Source of the DNA: Motacilla alba alba
Lineage: Eukaryota > Chordata > Aves > Passeriformes > Motacillidae
Direction: 5' to 3'
Length of the DNA stretch: 64,000 bases
NCBI RefSeq assembly: GCF_015832195.1
Contig: NC_052017.1
Location: 82,399,801 to 82,463,800 of the forward strand
The position numbers and the translations under genes were made by a program. The notes beneath the pieces are model-generated. The model made no database searches. It saw only the letters and a list, made by a program, of their open reading frames with translations, and was not told where the DNA came from. This document shows, piece by piece, positions 22,615 to 35,500 of this stretch (position 1 is its first letter; the number at the start of each line of letters is the position of its first letter).

Positions 22615-25104
22615 ACTACGCTGCTTCTATAGCAACACTAATTTACATTGAAATAGTTGTTAAAAGCTTATAAGCAAGGATTAAGTAGTCAATATTTTCC
22701 AGTGCAGTTCTTGTTGAACTGATGATTGACAGTGGGATTTCTTTTTTTTCTTTTGTAAGATAGTAACTAATAAATACATTCATGAGAATAGTACTTTTGC
22801 TTATTTTGTTTCCTGCCTGCTTTGTTCTTAGATTATTTGCTGCCGCTGCTTATAAAGTAAAAGATTTCACATGCTATGGAGGTTGAGGCCTGAGCTGTTT
22901 TCCCTGAAAGAAAATAGCTAGCGAGCTGCAGGAGATGACACTTTTGACCTTGGAGAAGTTCTGTTGTCCAAATTATATTTTCACACAGAAGTAGGTCAGT
23001 TACACAAAAAGCAGTATACTCATATGCACATCCTTGTAGTCACAGTTGTTAATACAACTGTGTTCTATTGAGGAGGCTTTTTCCCATTGTAACAGACAAA
23101 ATTTAAATATTAGATATGGCCATCCATTTGGAAGTAAATACTTATTTTATTTGGTAGTTTATCTAGCTATCTCAAAGAGCAAATTTCAAAGCTGAAAGAG
23201 GAAGGAACAATCACATTTCTTGTGTTTATCTTCCTCCAGACTCTTGCATTTAAGATAGGATCAGTTGGGATTGTTGGTATAACATTGGGAGTTCACAGTT
23301 TGTGGTGTAGTGACAAAGCCATGGATTAGGGAAGAGGCTGGATCTCTGTTTGCTTTCTTTGGGAAGCTGTGTGTGCAGTGACAGTGCATATGTCAGCCAG
23401 GTTCCTCTGAGCATGAGAGGAAACACATCAGGTGAACTCTTGTGTTTAGTACGTCCAGGAGAGGAAAATCTGTAATCCCCAAAATGTGGCAGTAGGAAGT
23501 GATGGCCTCAGTACTGAGGAAACTGCAGGGGAAGTGGAGAGCACAGCAGATATTTCTCCAAACCAGCTGCTGAGAGAAAGAAGCCCTCTTGCTTCAGTGT
23601 GCAAGAAAGATGGTTTTAGATTTTATTTCTTTCAATCATGTTTAGTTTTGCTGACTTCCTGCCCCCCCACCCCTCCCAAATTTAAATTTTCCCTTCATAT
23701 TCTAGTAAGGCTTGGAATTCAAAATTAAAAGCTTTTTCTTTGGAGGACTTATTATGGGAAAATCTTAGGCAGGTCCTATGTATGGACCACATAGTTCCAG
23801 TCAGTTTAAAGGCTTCTGTCTCCACAGAAGTAGAGAATATTCGGTTATTTGTGACCAGACATGAACAGTTTGGTGAATCTTAAACTTCAGGGAAGCATGT
23901 CTGACTTAAAGTAATTTCCGTTCAAATGTAACAAAATTATGTGGCTTTAATTCAGGTTTACCAAGATGCTTCCAGCTTGGTGGATACAATGTGAACTTGA
24001 ACTTCTATGCAGATAAGTATAGAAATAGCGCCTATCTTTGAGACATAAGGAAATCTTTTTCCTCTTAAATCTGCCAAATTCTTGTGGGTGAAAATACGCT
24101 CTTTTTTTTTCCCACAATGCTTGGAGTTCTGAATTGAATGAAGCCATTACATCAAACATTGGAGTAAAGTTGATTTGACAGTCAGCTGCAAGGGAAAACA
24201 CAGTGGTCCAAATACTATACTGTTGAAATCAAGGATGCTTACGCTGTGCTCATTTTTATAGCCATAGTTTTTACCTGCTCCAATCATAAGCGACACCCTG
24301 AGGGAGTTCTATTTGAGGAAAAAGTCACGCTCTTTGAGGTCTTATTATCTAGAATTAGCTTTAAGTCGAAACAAGCCACCTGCAGCATGACTACTCTTGA
24401 AAATTCTGTGTTCATGTGAAAATAAAACAGTTCATCAATTCAGCCTTGTTATTCTTCATTAAACCACTTCTTTTTATAACAGTACCTGCAGAATACTGTG
24501 TTTCAAATTAACATTTAGAATTTTGAGCAGACATCTCACAAAGCATTTCTTGGATGTTAATCTGCATGTGTCTGGAGATTAATTGTTTTTCTTGCTGTAC
24601 TGGTAATCTTTCATAGAAAGTACTGAAATTACATATTTTAGTTATTTTTAGGCCTAATCCCTACAACTCTTTTCTCTTTAACATCTATCTTGCTTCTTTA
24701 TGGTGCTATTTATAGTGTCAATGCATAGTGTAAAGGAAATATCTGTCGGTGCTGCAGTATTTGCAATGCTTTCTCTATACCTATTCCTGAAAATATATTT
24801 TCAGCCATGCAGTGAACTGTGAAGAAGAGTGTTTGTGGGTGCAAGGATGGCTGTAGCTTCATCTAAGCAGATGTTCTTCCTTGGATGTCCTAGAGTGGTC
24901 TAAACTGCTGCTTTGGGGGTCTACCAAGCAGCGCTGAACAGAGGAGGCTGAAGCACTGCAGCCCTGAAGGGCAGAGTGCTTGACAGCATTGCTCTGGACA
25001 TAGAGCCACTGACCCAGTCCTCCTCTCAGATATTTGGCAGCAAATGTGCACCGCCAGCTCCAGGAGATAGTTACCAATAATAACTACTAGCTGAATTACG
25101 GGTC
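22615..25104. other. Unique sequence, no gene seen
   Basis: Short frames only (up to 84 codons). A C-rich run lies at about 23,663-23,680. The patch at 24,850-25,080 is somewhat GC-richer but not recognised. Confidence 0.5.
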
Positions 25105-25722
25105 ATTTTAGGATGGAGAGGATATCTGGAAATCACCTAGTGCTTAAAGGAGGTCAGCTAGAGTAGGTTGCCCAGGACTGTTGGGTTAGCCCAGGTTTTG
25201 GGGAAATCCATTGGGGTTTTTAAATATCTCCGTGAATGGAGATTCCATAGGCTCTCTGGGAAACTTGTTCCTGTGTTTGCCCTCAAAGAAGAGTGGGGTA
25301 ATTATGTTCAGATGGAATTTCCTGTGTTTATATTTTCATGGGTTTTCTAAAAAATCTGTGGCTCTTGTACTGTCACTGGGCACCATCAAGAAAAGTCTAT
25401 CTCCCTCTTCCTCATTCCCAACTTTGATGTGTACAGATAGATAAGGTCCCCTTGAGTCTGCTTTTGTCCAGGCTGAACAGTCCCAGCTCTCTCAGTCTTC
25501 ATGCAGCAGATGCTTCAGTCCTGTAATAATCTTTGTGGCCCTTTGCTGGACTTGTTCCATGTCTTGATCCATGTCTTGTGCTCTGAGGAGCTCAGAACAG
25601 GACCCTGCATCCTGTGTGTGGCCTCACCAGTACTCAGCAGAGAAGGCGAATCATCTCCCTGAAACTGCTAGAAATGTGCTTCCTAATGCAGCTCAAGACA
25701 CTGTTGGTATTCTTTGCGATGA
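25105..25722 (-). mobile_element. CR1 LINE 3' half, antisense
   Basis: On the + strand one reads, in order, CTGGAAATCACCTAGTGC, GGTTGCCCAGGACTG, GGAGATTCCATAGGCTCTCT, GTCACTGGGCACCATCAAG, CAGGCTGAACAGTCCCAGCT, CTTTGTGGCCCTTTGCTGGA, GGCCTCACCAGTACTCAGCA and CTTCCTAATGCAGCTCAAG. This is the antisense of a CR1 3' region. It is moderately diverged. The terminal repeat at the left edge is eroded. Confidence 0.92.
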
Positions 25723-26044
25723 GGATGAGACTTGGTTTGAGGCTAACAGACCTACTGTCATAAATGTGGTGGAAATATGAGGTTCCCCAAAAGTGCTAAT
25801 ATTCATATTTATAATTGTAAACAAAATTTTCCAGACTAGAATACCAGAGCAGATGCCATGAAAAGTCAATTTGTGCATGTCTTTTCCTGCTTCTTTCACA
25901 CATACTTCAATCGTACATGTTCATCAGCATAAAGTCTAATGCACTGTGATGTTGAAAACCCTTACAAATGGAATATTCCCATTTATGTCCTATTACAATT
26001 TCCTTGATCAGGTAAGGAAGGAGTTAAAAGTCTATTTGCTTTCA

Positions 26045-26305
26045 CAGTTAGATGGGATCTTAAAGAAAATTTCAAGTCCATTCTCCTGCCTAGAGCAATT
26101 GTTCGTAGATGTGTCATTCCTGATGTGCTTTTCTAATATTTTTTTAAAGACTTCCAGAGATGGAGACAGGAACATTTCCCCAGGCAATCTTTACTATTGG
26201 TTCTACAAAACCATTATGGCTACTGAGGTCCAGCATCTAATGAGATTTCTTCTTTCACACATCTTAGGCCTTATTGTCTGTCCTACCAATGTCTTTCCTT
26301 GACAT
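26045..26305 (-). mobile_element. Probable very old CR1/L3-like LINE fragment, antisense
   Basis: AGACTTCCAGAGATGGAGAC followed by CCCCAGGCAATCTTTACTAT resembles the 'damaged' antisense CR1/L3 block found across amniotes. The preceding segment (GGGATCTTAAAGAAA...CAAGTCCATTCTCCTGCC) fits as well. Too diverged for certainty. The 118-codon frame over it is not a gene. Confidence 0.5.
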
Positions 26306-29202
26306 CAAATGTGTTTGTTTATGTTAAAAGCATATGTTTATGCTTTATGTTCTCTTCCTTGATAATTTATTCAAGCTAAACTGCAGACAGGGTCCTAATT
26401 AGGTCTGAACTGATAGGCCCAGAGCTCCACCAAGCTCATAGTACCTACTTACACAAAACCATCTGATAGAGATGTCAAACTACACCGTGTAGGGTATGGG
26501 CAAGAGTAACTGCCCTCAGCCTGTGAAAGAGGAAACAACAGAAAAAGAATACATGCAGTATTTCAAATTGAATGAAGATCCAAAATAAATCAGGTACAAA
26601 CTTAAACATCAAGTTTAAGTTTAAGACTTGTATGTGAATAATGGAAATGAGAAATGGAATGGAAGATATGAAGTATCAGGTAAGGACCCCAAAGTGCCAG
26701 CAGGTTTATGGGGCCTAGAGCCTAAGGACTCCAGAAGCTGGGAAAAAAACCCATGATGTGGGAAAGAGAATGTGACAGAAGGCTTTTTTAGAAAGCAAGG
26801 TGGAAAACCATTGTCCAATCAAATGATGTATTAGATATGTTAAACAAAAACCTATACTTTACCTATTTGTAAATACTGCACTTGCTCTAGGTTGAGCTAT
26901 CTGTACAGAAATGTATGCATACTTCTATCGGCCAGGCTTCCAAATGATAAGTATTCCTGAAAGGAAAGCTCCCCTTTCTCTTTAGGTTGACATTAATGCA
27001 ATTATATCTTCATTTACATATAAATACATATTTGCATGTTATTGGTCTTTTGGTCATGTTATCTAGGAAACAGCCTTAAAGATTTACAAATGTGCCTAAT
27101 TCTACTTCACAAGGAACTATGCTGAAGGCTTACAGGTTATCTCACGAGTATTATTTCCAAAGACCAGACTAAAGTGTCAAACAGCGTTACTTCAGATACT
27201 CAAGAAGAGTCTTCCATATGGAAGTTGTGTCTGTGGGAGTCTGATTCAAAAGCAAGAACAGATGTGTAGACTGAACTCAATTAGAGCATAAGTCTTTAAA
27301 GAAAAAAAAAAAGCATCCCATATTTTGGAATTAAGACAACCCATAAATGCTTCTAATTCCAAGAATAACTCTTATCCCAATAGTTTTTTTGCATCTAGAA
27401 GCTACTGTACTAAATAACATGCTCCTTCCTAATGGAAATATCACTTGTCCTAAATCATATATGAAAAAAGGGAAAGTTCTGATTCTAACAAGGAGATACA
27501 GAAGGTCACAACAGGGCAGTGTGACAGTGGTGATAAAAGGGCAGACATTGCTTCTTACAAACACCAACCACAGTATTTAGTGTTGCCTCAGCTGATTTTG
27601 CAGCAGGACAGCATGTGATGAACAAAATTGCTCCTGGGTTTTTGAAGGCTATGCTAAAAAACAGGGACATCACAAAGGAACTAGATTTCACATTAGGTTT
27701 CACATTATGCATACATGAATTCAAATAATGCAAGTAGAGCAATTACAAGACATAATCCAGGCAGCTGAAAAGCTGTGTCTTAAATGTGCAGTTATAGCTG
27801 AGGTATTCCAGTCAACAAGCATTTAGCTAGAGGCAACTGTGCCTCAAAACAGAACATTTTCCAAAATTAGTTTTGAAAAATAGGCCCTCAGGAGGTACTG
27901 TTTTAGCTACTTCATGATTTAAATAAGGTGACTTGTAAAGGAACATCTACTGCCCCAAGATTAGCCCATACTCACAAAAGACAGAGCTGTCCTAGTTAAG
28001 AATCTGGAGCCTTTGGCATATATGAGCTATACGTAATTTAACCTTTTAACAGAATATTTTAAATCATCCATATAAAAATATCTCTACAGTAACTGCAGAG
28101 CAATCACATTTCTTCTGAAGCTATCTTTAGACCTGTTTTTCTTTTATTCTGTTTTCTGTAGGCACTAATCTAAGTGTCATTACAAAAAAAAAAAATTAAA
28201 ATCCATGGTAAGATTGTTTTTGCCAAATCATTTAACCTTTTCTTGTAATTGTGAGTTTGGGATAAGATGGAACAGTCTCCACCCTAAATCTTATGCATGT
28301 ACCAGAAAGACCTGTGTAAGTATAATGGAAGACAGATGGAAATATAGAGAAGAAAAACAAACTTCCATGAATTATTGACTTTGGTAAATTTTTATAGCCA
28401 GATAAATGCTGAGAGTAGAGACCATCATGTTCTTGTTTTCTCCCTGTAGATCATTATCCGGTTTATACATTCCAATCCTGACGGTGCAATTTTTTTCTTA
28501 AAGCTGGGGTTTGCATGCTACAGGATGTGTTCCTATTAACATTTTAACTCAGATCAGGAGCTTATTTTTGAATCCAGTTTACCAATTGCTCCTGCTTGCT
28601 GTGCTTTGCCATTGGATATGCTGTATTCCTTTAAGGTGACTAAGTTAGGACATGCACACATAATGCACTCTACTATTAAGAGTAGTCTAACATGACACCA
28701 CATTATGGCTGCCCTAAAATAAAATCCTTTGACGTGCATATGAAGTGGATGTCTGCACTAGCTCTTCAACAGAAATGCTCAAGCTGAGCTATAGTGTACA
28801 GATTATTCAGCTAATAGAGATATAGCTAAATTTTGTCTAAATAAATAATCCCTATGGATTATCTCTACCTCTTTGCATAATATCTTTGAAATAATCACAC
28901 TGTTCTAGAAATAGTTCTAGAAAGGATTTCCTTAACAGGAAAATAAGAAAATTCTTCTCTATGAAAGAAGAACTGTAGGCCTAGAAAACATGATTTTGCT
29001 CTTAAAGAAGTTTTAAACACAAAATAAAAGACCATCTAACAGTACCAGACATAAAGGCAGGAGTTGGAATTATTCTAAATGGCATTTACTACAGATGCAA
29101 GTAGTAATAGTCTGTTTATTTTTCAAAATTTAAATATACTTTCAAGGGAAAGAAATTCAAGGAATGAGAAATTTGAGAGAGCCAGTCATTTATTGATATT
29201 TG

Positions 29203-29256
<54 letters not shown>

Positions 29257-30209
29257 CTCACCACTCTCTGATTTCTCTGATTGGGTATGCATATTCTCTA
29301 TATGCTTCCATGTTTCTGCTCTTCATTGATCTGAAGAGCAGAATTTTAAGTTCCCTAGGAAAAAACTTACCAGCAAAACCTTTTGGAATTCATTATATGA
29401 AATAGTGTTTTACCTTAAGAGAGGGAATAGATTAGGCATAAATTTTCAGAAATTAGACTCTGCCTTAGTCATGATGCAATAACTTAAGTAATAACTTATC
29501 TTGTGTGAAACTAAGATGCCCTACCTCACTTGTTAAGTTTCCTCTTCCAGATCAAATGTGAGAATTTATTAGCTAATGCCTTGAAAAAAATACATGGAAT
29601 TTATTTGCTATCTTGCATTATTAGGAGTTCCAACTATCAAAGATTATTTTTGAATTCAAAAATGGGCTTTGTCAGTATCTAATGAACTTGAAGAACTTAT
29701 TTCTTATTACTCTGTCATAACTCCAAATCTACTAGCAATACTGGATCTTAATCACATCTCAGACACAATCCTTCCTAAAGTGGTAAAGGAATGCTGGTTA
29801 AAGCATGACTCCTCCCCAGAGATCCTGCTCCAGATTCACTGTTGTTGCTCTCTTCTATCTTCTGCATCCACTAAGCTGTTTTGACTGCTCCAGCTGGCAG
29901 CACACAAGGGGTCAGCAGCTACTCCCCTTGTTTTATGCTCTGGTTTCATTGTTTACTGAAGCAGCAATGACCAGCTTTAGAGAGATCTTCATTGCTGAAA
30001 GGAAGTTTGCCTCTTCTCCCTAGCAAGTCATGATAAAACATGGTGAGAAGGAAATTGGAGTACCTGACAGAAGGAACTCTAAAATTCTGGATACAGAAAA
30101 AAATTAAAAACAGTAGGTAACTTCTGGTGTAAAGAAGTCAAAAAAGACATGTTACCATTAAAGAAAGGACTGAAATCAATCATACAGCACTAGCTATAGA
30201 ATGTTATGG
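26306..30209. other. AT-rich unique sequence, no gene seen
   Basis: Contains one long (AT)n tract. Frames up to 108 codons, the longest (29,079-29,405) passing through the AT repeat. No element recognised. Confidence 0.5.
29205..29256. repeat. (AT)23 followed by (AC)3
   Basis: Uninterrupted AT run of 46 bp from 29,205 to 29,250, then ACACAC. Confidence 0.98.
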
Positions 30210-30799
30210 ACATGTGTCATGTTTTTCACCAGCCAAGAGCCAAGCCTCAGGCAGCTGCTTGCTCATTTCCCCACCATCAGGATCAGGGAGAGAATCAAAG
30301 GGTAAGAATAAAAAACTCATGAGCTGAGATAAAGGCAGTTTAATAGGGAAAGCAAAAGCCACACATCCAAGCAAATCAAAACAAGGAATTCATTCACTGC
30401 TTCCCATGAGCAGGCAGCTGTTCAGCCGTCTCCAGGAGAGCAGGGCACCATCATGCAAGACAGTTATTTCAGAAGACAAACATCATCACTCCAAATGTTC
30501 CCCAGCTTCCTCCTTCTTCTCCCCTTATACACTGAGCATGATTTTATATAATCCAAAATATCCCTTTGGTCAGTCGGGGTCACCTGTCCTGCCTGTGTCT
30601 CTTCCCAGCCTCCCATGTATCCCAAACTTCCTTGCCAGTATGAAAAGCAGAAAAGGCCTTGGCTCTAAGCAAGCCGTGCTCAGCTATAAAAAAAACCATC
30701 TCTTTATTATCAACTCTATGTTCAGCCCAAATCCAAAACACCCATACCAGCCACTGTGAAGAAAACTAACTCTACCCCAGCCAAAACCAGCACAACATG
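30210..30799 (-). mobile_element. Solo ERV LTR (30,215-30,794), minus strand, 5-bp target duplication ACATG
   Basis: ACATG flanks the element (30,210-30,214 and 30,795-30,799). On the + strand it runs from TGTCATG to CCAGCACA, so both ends carry the TG...CA dinucleotides. On the minus strand it begins TGTGCTGGTTTTGGCTGGGG, then has a TATATAAAAT box at 30,550-30,541 and an ATTAAA signal at 30,344-30,339. The order of motifs matches a widespread avian ERV LTR. Length is 580 bp with no internal region, so it is a solo LTR. The 117-codon + frame inside it is a shadow. Confidence 0.93.
30541..30550 (-). promoter_or_regulatory. TATA box of the minus-strand solo LTR
   Basis: TATATAAAAT on the minus strand, about 200 bp upstream of the ATTAAA signal. 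Transcription would run leftwards. Confidence 0.65.
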
Positions 30800-30929
30800 T
30801 AAGAAACATTTATAATGGCTAGCACAAGAGGGAGAAGAACATCAAAAAATTAGATTTACACTGAGTTTTTCATTTGGATATAGTCCAGTACTGTAGGATT
30901 ATGTGATAAAGCTTATCTGCACACTCACA

Positions 30930-31520
30930 GAGGAGCAAACAGACAATGGTAGGAGGGAAAGCCCAAATAATCCCCTGCCAAGCTATTCCCCAGGACATCA
31001 GCCCACCAGCAGAAGCTGAGAAGAGCACGAGAATACACACGGAACCCAAATGAAGGCCTCCCAGAGAATTGTGCCTTGTCCAGGCACCAGTCCCAGGGGA
31101 GACCTCATCTCCAGAAACCAGGTGGGAAACCAGTCCCCACGAGTCATGGCAAGCAGCAATCCAGTCATCTTTTAGACTAAGGGAGTGAATGCCTGTATAT
31201 AAAGGCAGGCATAGATACAGAAGTAGATATGTAGATGTATGTGTGAATGTACATATTATAGCAAGTGGACCTCCATCCTGTCTAGCCCCAGAAGAAAGCA
31301 GGATGAGGCCACTGGTGCTGTCTGTGCACCTGTGGGTACTCCAAGTTTCTCTCTGCGATCTCTGTGGACAGCCACACTAACATGTGTACATGTAGGGTAG
31401 ATGTGGGCTTGTGTGTGTGTGTGTGTGTCTCCTGGGAGCACAACTTCGGTATCAATACTGGTAGATCCGGGCACGTAGAGTGCCATCAGCCTTATTCCTC
31501 TTGGATGCAGCATGATGCAT
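30930..31520. other. GC-richer patch of unknown origin
   Basis: Stands out from AT-rich flanks. It has a (TG)n run at 31,407-31,428 and a TATA-containing hairpin at 31,189-31,212. It lies just right of the solo LTR target duplication, so it is not part of that LTR. It could be an eroded retroelement or an exon-like remnant; no protein is recognised in the 63-85-codon frames. Confidence 0.4.
31189..31212. promoter_or_regulatory. Hairpin with TATATAAAGG loop
   Basis: Perfect 7-bp arms ATGCCTG/CAGGCAT enclose a 10-base loop that is a good TATA box match. Promoter function is not shown. Confidence 0.35.
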
Positions 31521-32498
31521 GAACTTCAAACCCATACCTTTTCTTACTTCAGCTGATAGCAATAGAAAAGTTAGACAATGCATTGTTAGAATGCTCTCAA
31601 AGGTATTATTCATGCAAAATATTCAATTTAAAACCTGATATTTTTTGTTTAATCTGAGATAATTGTGCATCTTGAAAAAATATTTTAAAATATTTGTTTA
31701 AAAAATGTCTTGATTATTAACTTTCAGGAGAGTATCTAGAAAGCAGAAAAGAGATATGGATTTTTAGTTAAATTTTGTTGTAAATTTGATATATTTGATA
31801 AAACTGCTCCAACTTTGAAAAAGGTTTCTATGAAAAAATAATAACAGAAAAGCATAAGTTGAAGGGCAGTTCCTGGAAATATGCAGTGCCTGAAAATTTA
31901 CATCTCAATGAAAGAGCTGAAAAAACCCCTCAGGGTGATTTTAAAGCCTTTGCATGAGTGATATTCCAGAGAAGATGGGTGAAGGATGCAAGCAGTCAGA
32001 GTAACTCTTACTTACTCTTTTACAGTAAGTTTTAGTTCCAGGTACAGTGAAGAATGTAATCTCAGTGTTTTTACCACCAGATTTTTGTAGTGCTTTTATC
32101 CTATCAAAATGGATGTGGAGGAATTTATAACATAACTCTCTCCCTCACTTCCACTAAATATGTAGATCAATATCTAACAAGTAGTCTTTGAGCATTTTTT
32201 TTTAAAATTCAGAATATCAATTTTATTGCATAACTTATAATCTATTGCATAACCTATAACTTATAATCTATAAAAACATCTCTGTCATAGACTACAGGAG
32301 CTTGTAAAGAAATAGTACCTTTAAGGTAATAAAGTTTACTCTCTTCAGTCTTCCTTTTAGAAGAGTAGATAAAATAGGGACAGACATCATGAGTGGATTA
32401 AGAAAACAACCACTCATATCTGGAAACTTATTTTAGCGTAAAGTTTATTGATGAAGTCACTTCACTGCTTCACTGAATTTATTTGTAATAAAAAATGA

Positions 32499-32502
<4 letters not shown>

Positions 32503-32537
<35 letters not shown>
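32503..32537. repeat. (AT)17 microsatellite
   Basis: Uninterrupted AT run after ATGAGCGC. Confidence 0.98.
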
Positions 32538-32542
<5 letters not shown>

Positions 32543-35500
32543 AATATGTTAATGTTTTCAGGATAGGTAATTCAAGTAATTTCTACGCTCCTCAGTATGG
32601 ATTCCCTGAGTATAGGAGACTGTAATAAAATTATCTGTTTGAAATTGGTTTATCAGCACTGCAAGGTACAACTCCCTCTCTTCAAGCTGGCAATTATTTT
32701 TAGTCACCCTTATGCATATCAAGAGAATTTTTGTTTTGTAAAATGTACAAGCAAGGAAAATCAGGCCCTGAGGATTTTCCCTTCACTGAACTATATAACG
32801 TCTGGATATGCTGATATTTAATAGCTGCTTCCTAGTAGTGACCTTACATTCAGCGTGAGAAGAGAAAATGTGATAGTGAGTAGAAAATGTACACTAAAAT
32901 TTTATTCAAAATCAATTTTTTGAGAAGGATAAATTAGATTAAACTGTAATAAAAGTGTAACTAAGATAGCTTTCACTTAGGTCAAATGAGTAATATGGTT
33001 GGTGTAAAAGATGATGGTCCAAATTCATGCACAATTATATATTACTAAATACAGTTAATAAAACACATGAAAAATGAATGACTAAAGAAGAAAGATATAT
33101 TTAAAGGTCACTCTTTCAAATTATTTTTCCCCGAGGGATGTTCACTAGGTCTCCTCATTGTGTTCTACCAAACCAAAGCAGTAGACAGACTGGGAAAGTA
33201 GAAATGGATAAAAACCACTGGTTGTTTTGGTATGGTGTTCTGTGCTTTTCTCCATGCTGTTAGTAGCAGAATGCTAAGCACACTTAGGTATGGAAATTTC
33301 CTCCAAATATTTCTAATGAAACTAATGTGGTCCAAGGAGCTAGAAAGAAAAGGGTACTAATATGACAATAATAAATAAATATGTAAAATATGAGAGAAAG
33401 TAATACCATGGTAATGTCACCTGCAGGCGGAAGAGCTGAAGAGATTCTGCTAGTAGTCCTCAAATGAGTTGAGCAGGATTTAAATCATGTACTACTGCTT
33501 GCCCATAATTTTACCAGTTTTCCATGTTTGGTTTCAAATTCTTCCTACGTACTAAGTGTTCGCCTCCTGACTTCTAGCAGAAGTTACATGGTAAGAGGTT
33601 ATAATTGGTTCATTCCCCCATGAGCTGGATTTGAAAGAAGAGAAAGGTATTACTAACTTGGAGTTTAAGGAGATAATGAAGAGAGAAAGAATAGATGGTA
33701 GGTTTGAAGCTTGAAAAAGTAGGAAAAGGGTACAGAACTGAGGGATTTCAGTTTTTCTTATTAACTGTTTATCATTATATCCTGCAAAACAAATAATTTT
33801 AGGATTCATATTGTACCAGATCTCAACTTCACAATTTTGCAGTAAGAGCAGAATTACTCTACGATTTCATGAAGGAAATCTAATGTTCCCCAAAATGGAT
33901 GGCAAGTTACAATATTTCTGGTTAAAATAATCAATTACATTATACTCTATATTTCAGTAGTTTACATCATCATCCATTTATTACATCTACAAATACTGAA
34001 ATTAAATTACTTTTGCCTGTCTTACAAGATTTCTACCAGCTGTAAACTACAGACAAGTCTCTTAACTTTTCAGGTGTTGTTGTGAATCTTGCATGTAATC
34101 AAAAAATCTCAGGGTTCTGTCATCTCCTGTGATAGTTTTTGCTAGGAGCATGCCCTCAGAAATGACACAGTATCAACATGATTGGTTTTATTGTTTATGC
34201 TCTAACCTTTACATTTTTAGATATATGTATTGGTATTGCTTACATATCTTTGTATCCCCAGGGACATTTCATGTTGAAGGGTTATTGCATGTGAATTATT
34301 TTACCTTATGGCCAGATTCTGTCTCATTGCTCATTTGTCTTTAGTGATAGAACCTGCCCTATTTTTTGGACCCATATTGACAAAATAGGAATCCCAAAGG
34401 ATGCATATTATTACACTACCTTCATAAGCCTAACCAGACCCCCTTATCTTAAATCCATTTGGCCCATTGCTTCTGTAATGAAGTTATATTAACCTACATT
34501 TGGTTCCATGAAGGGTTTTAGCACTTTACTGCATTAATCTATAATTTTCAAACCTTGATCAGAACCAGCCCAAGAACCTGAAAAGATTTTTAATGGACCT
34601 GTATTATTAAAACCATAGCAAAAGTCTGTATCTCCTTGCTTAAAAGTGTATGATTTCTCTACCATTTTTAGGAGTCAGTTTTTCAATAACTCTCTCGCCA
34701 GTTCCTATATTACTTCTGTGTATTCTAGGCAACATCACTGTCTTTTTTTTCCCCCATATATAAATGAAAACTACACACTTCCTTTTTATCTATGTTTTTC
34801 TCCATATACTTTAATCTGCAAAGATTCTTTCAGATCTGCAAAATCTCATGCACCTGTCACATCAAACAATTCCTGTCTGTTTTGTTGGATCTTTTTAATA
34901 ACATGAATACCCTTGACAGATGAATTGCAGAAATGAATACAGGAAGGGCTATTCTGTTTTCATTTAAGAATTTCCATTCATGTTATTACCATTACCAGGG
35001 TGATAACATATTTTGATATCAAACTTGAATCTTTTTTTTTCCCTCTATCAAATGTTTTCTTATTACTGAATCTGATACGCTTGTACTTTGGGACACCAAA
35101 ATACTTGATAATTCTGTTGTTCCTTTATTTCTTGCAACTTGAAAGATCTTTAAATGTCTGCAAAATATAGTATTATCTTGTTTATTTCAATTAAATCTGT
35201 GTAATTAAAATAGTTCTAAATTATGGCTTTAATAATATACGAGGACTAAATGATTTGGTTCAATTTGCAGAAGCCCCTAGAAGCTTTTGGACACCTGTTC
35301 AAGTTTAAATTCTGTGATTATGAAATGGGAAGCTCTTGTTGGCACATGCTTGAAGCCATTCCTCTTTGAGCTAAGCTGCTTCCAGCAAGAAGCACTCTTT
35401 AATGAGAATTTCTCTTGCTGAAACAAGACACTGTAACATTCTGGCTTTTTTCTGAGTGGTACAGAGTTCCCACTGTCATAGGAATTGGGGCCTAAAGTCA

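Noticed and set aside
24850..25080. GC-richer patch considered as more CR1 or an exon
   Set aside because: No CR1 words and no recognisable peptide; left as unannotated unique DNA.
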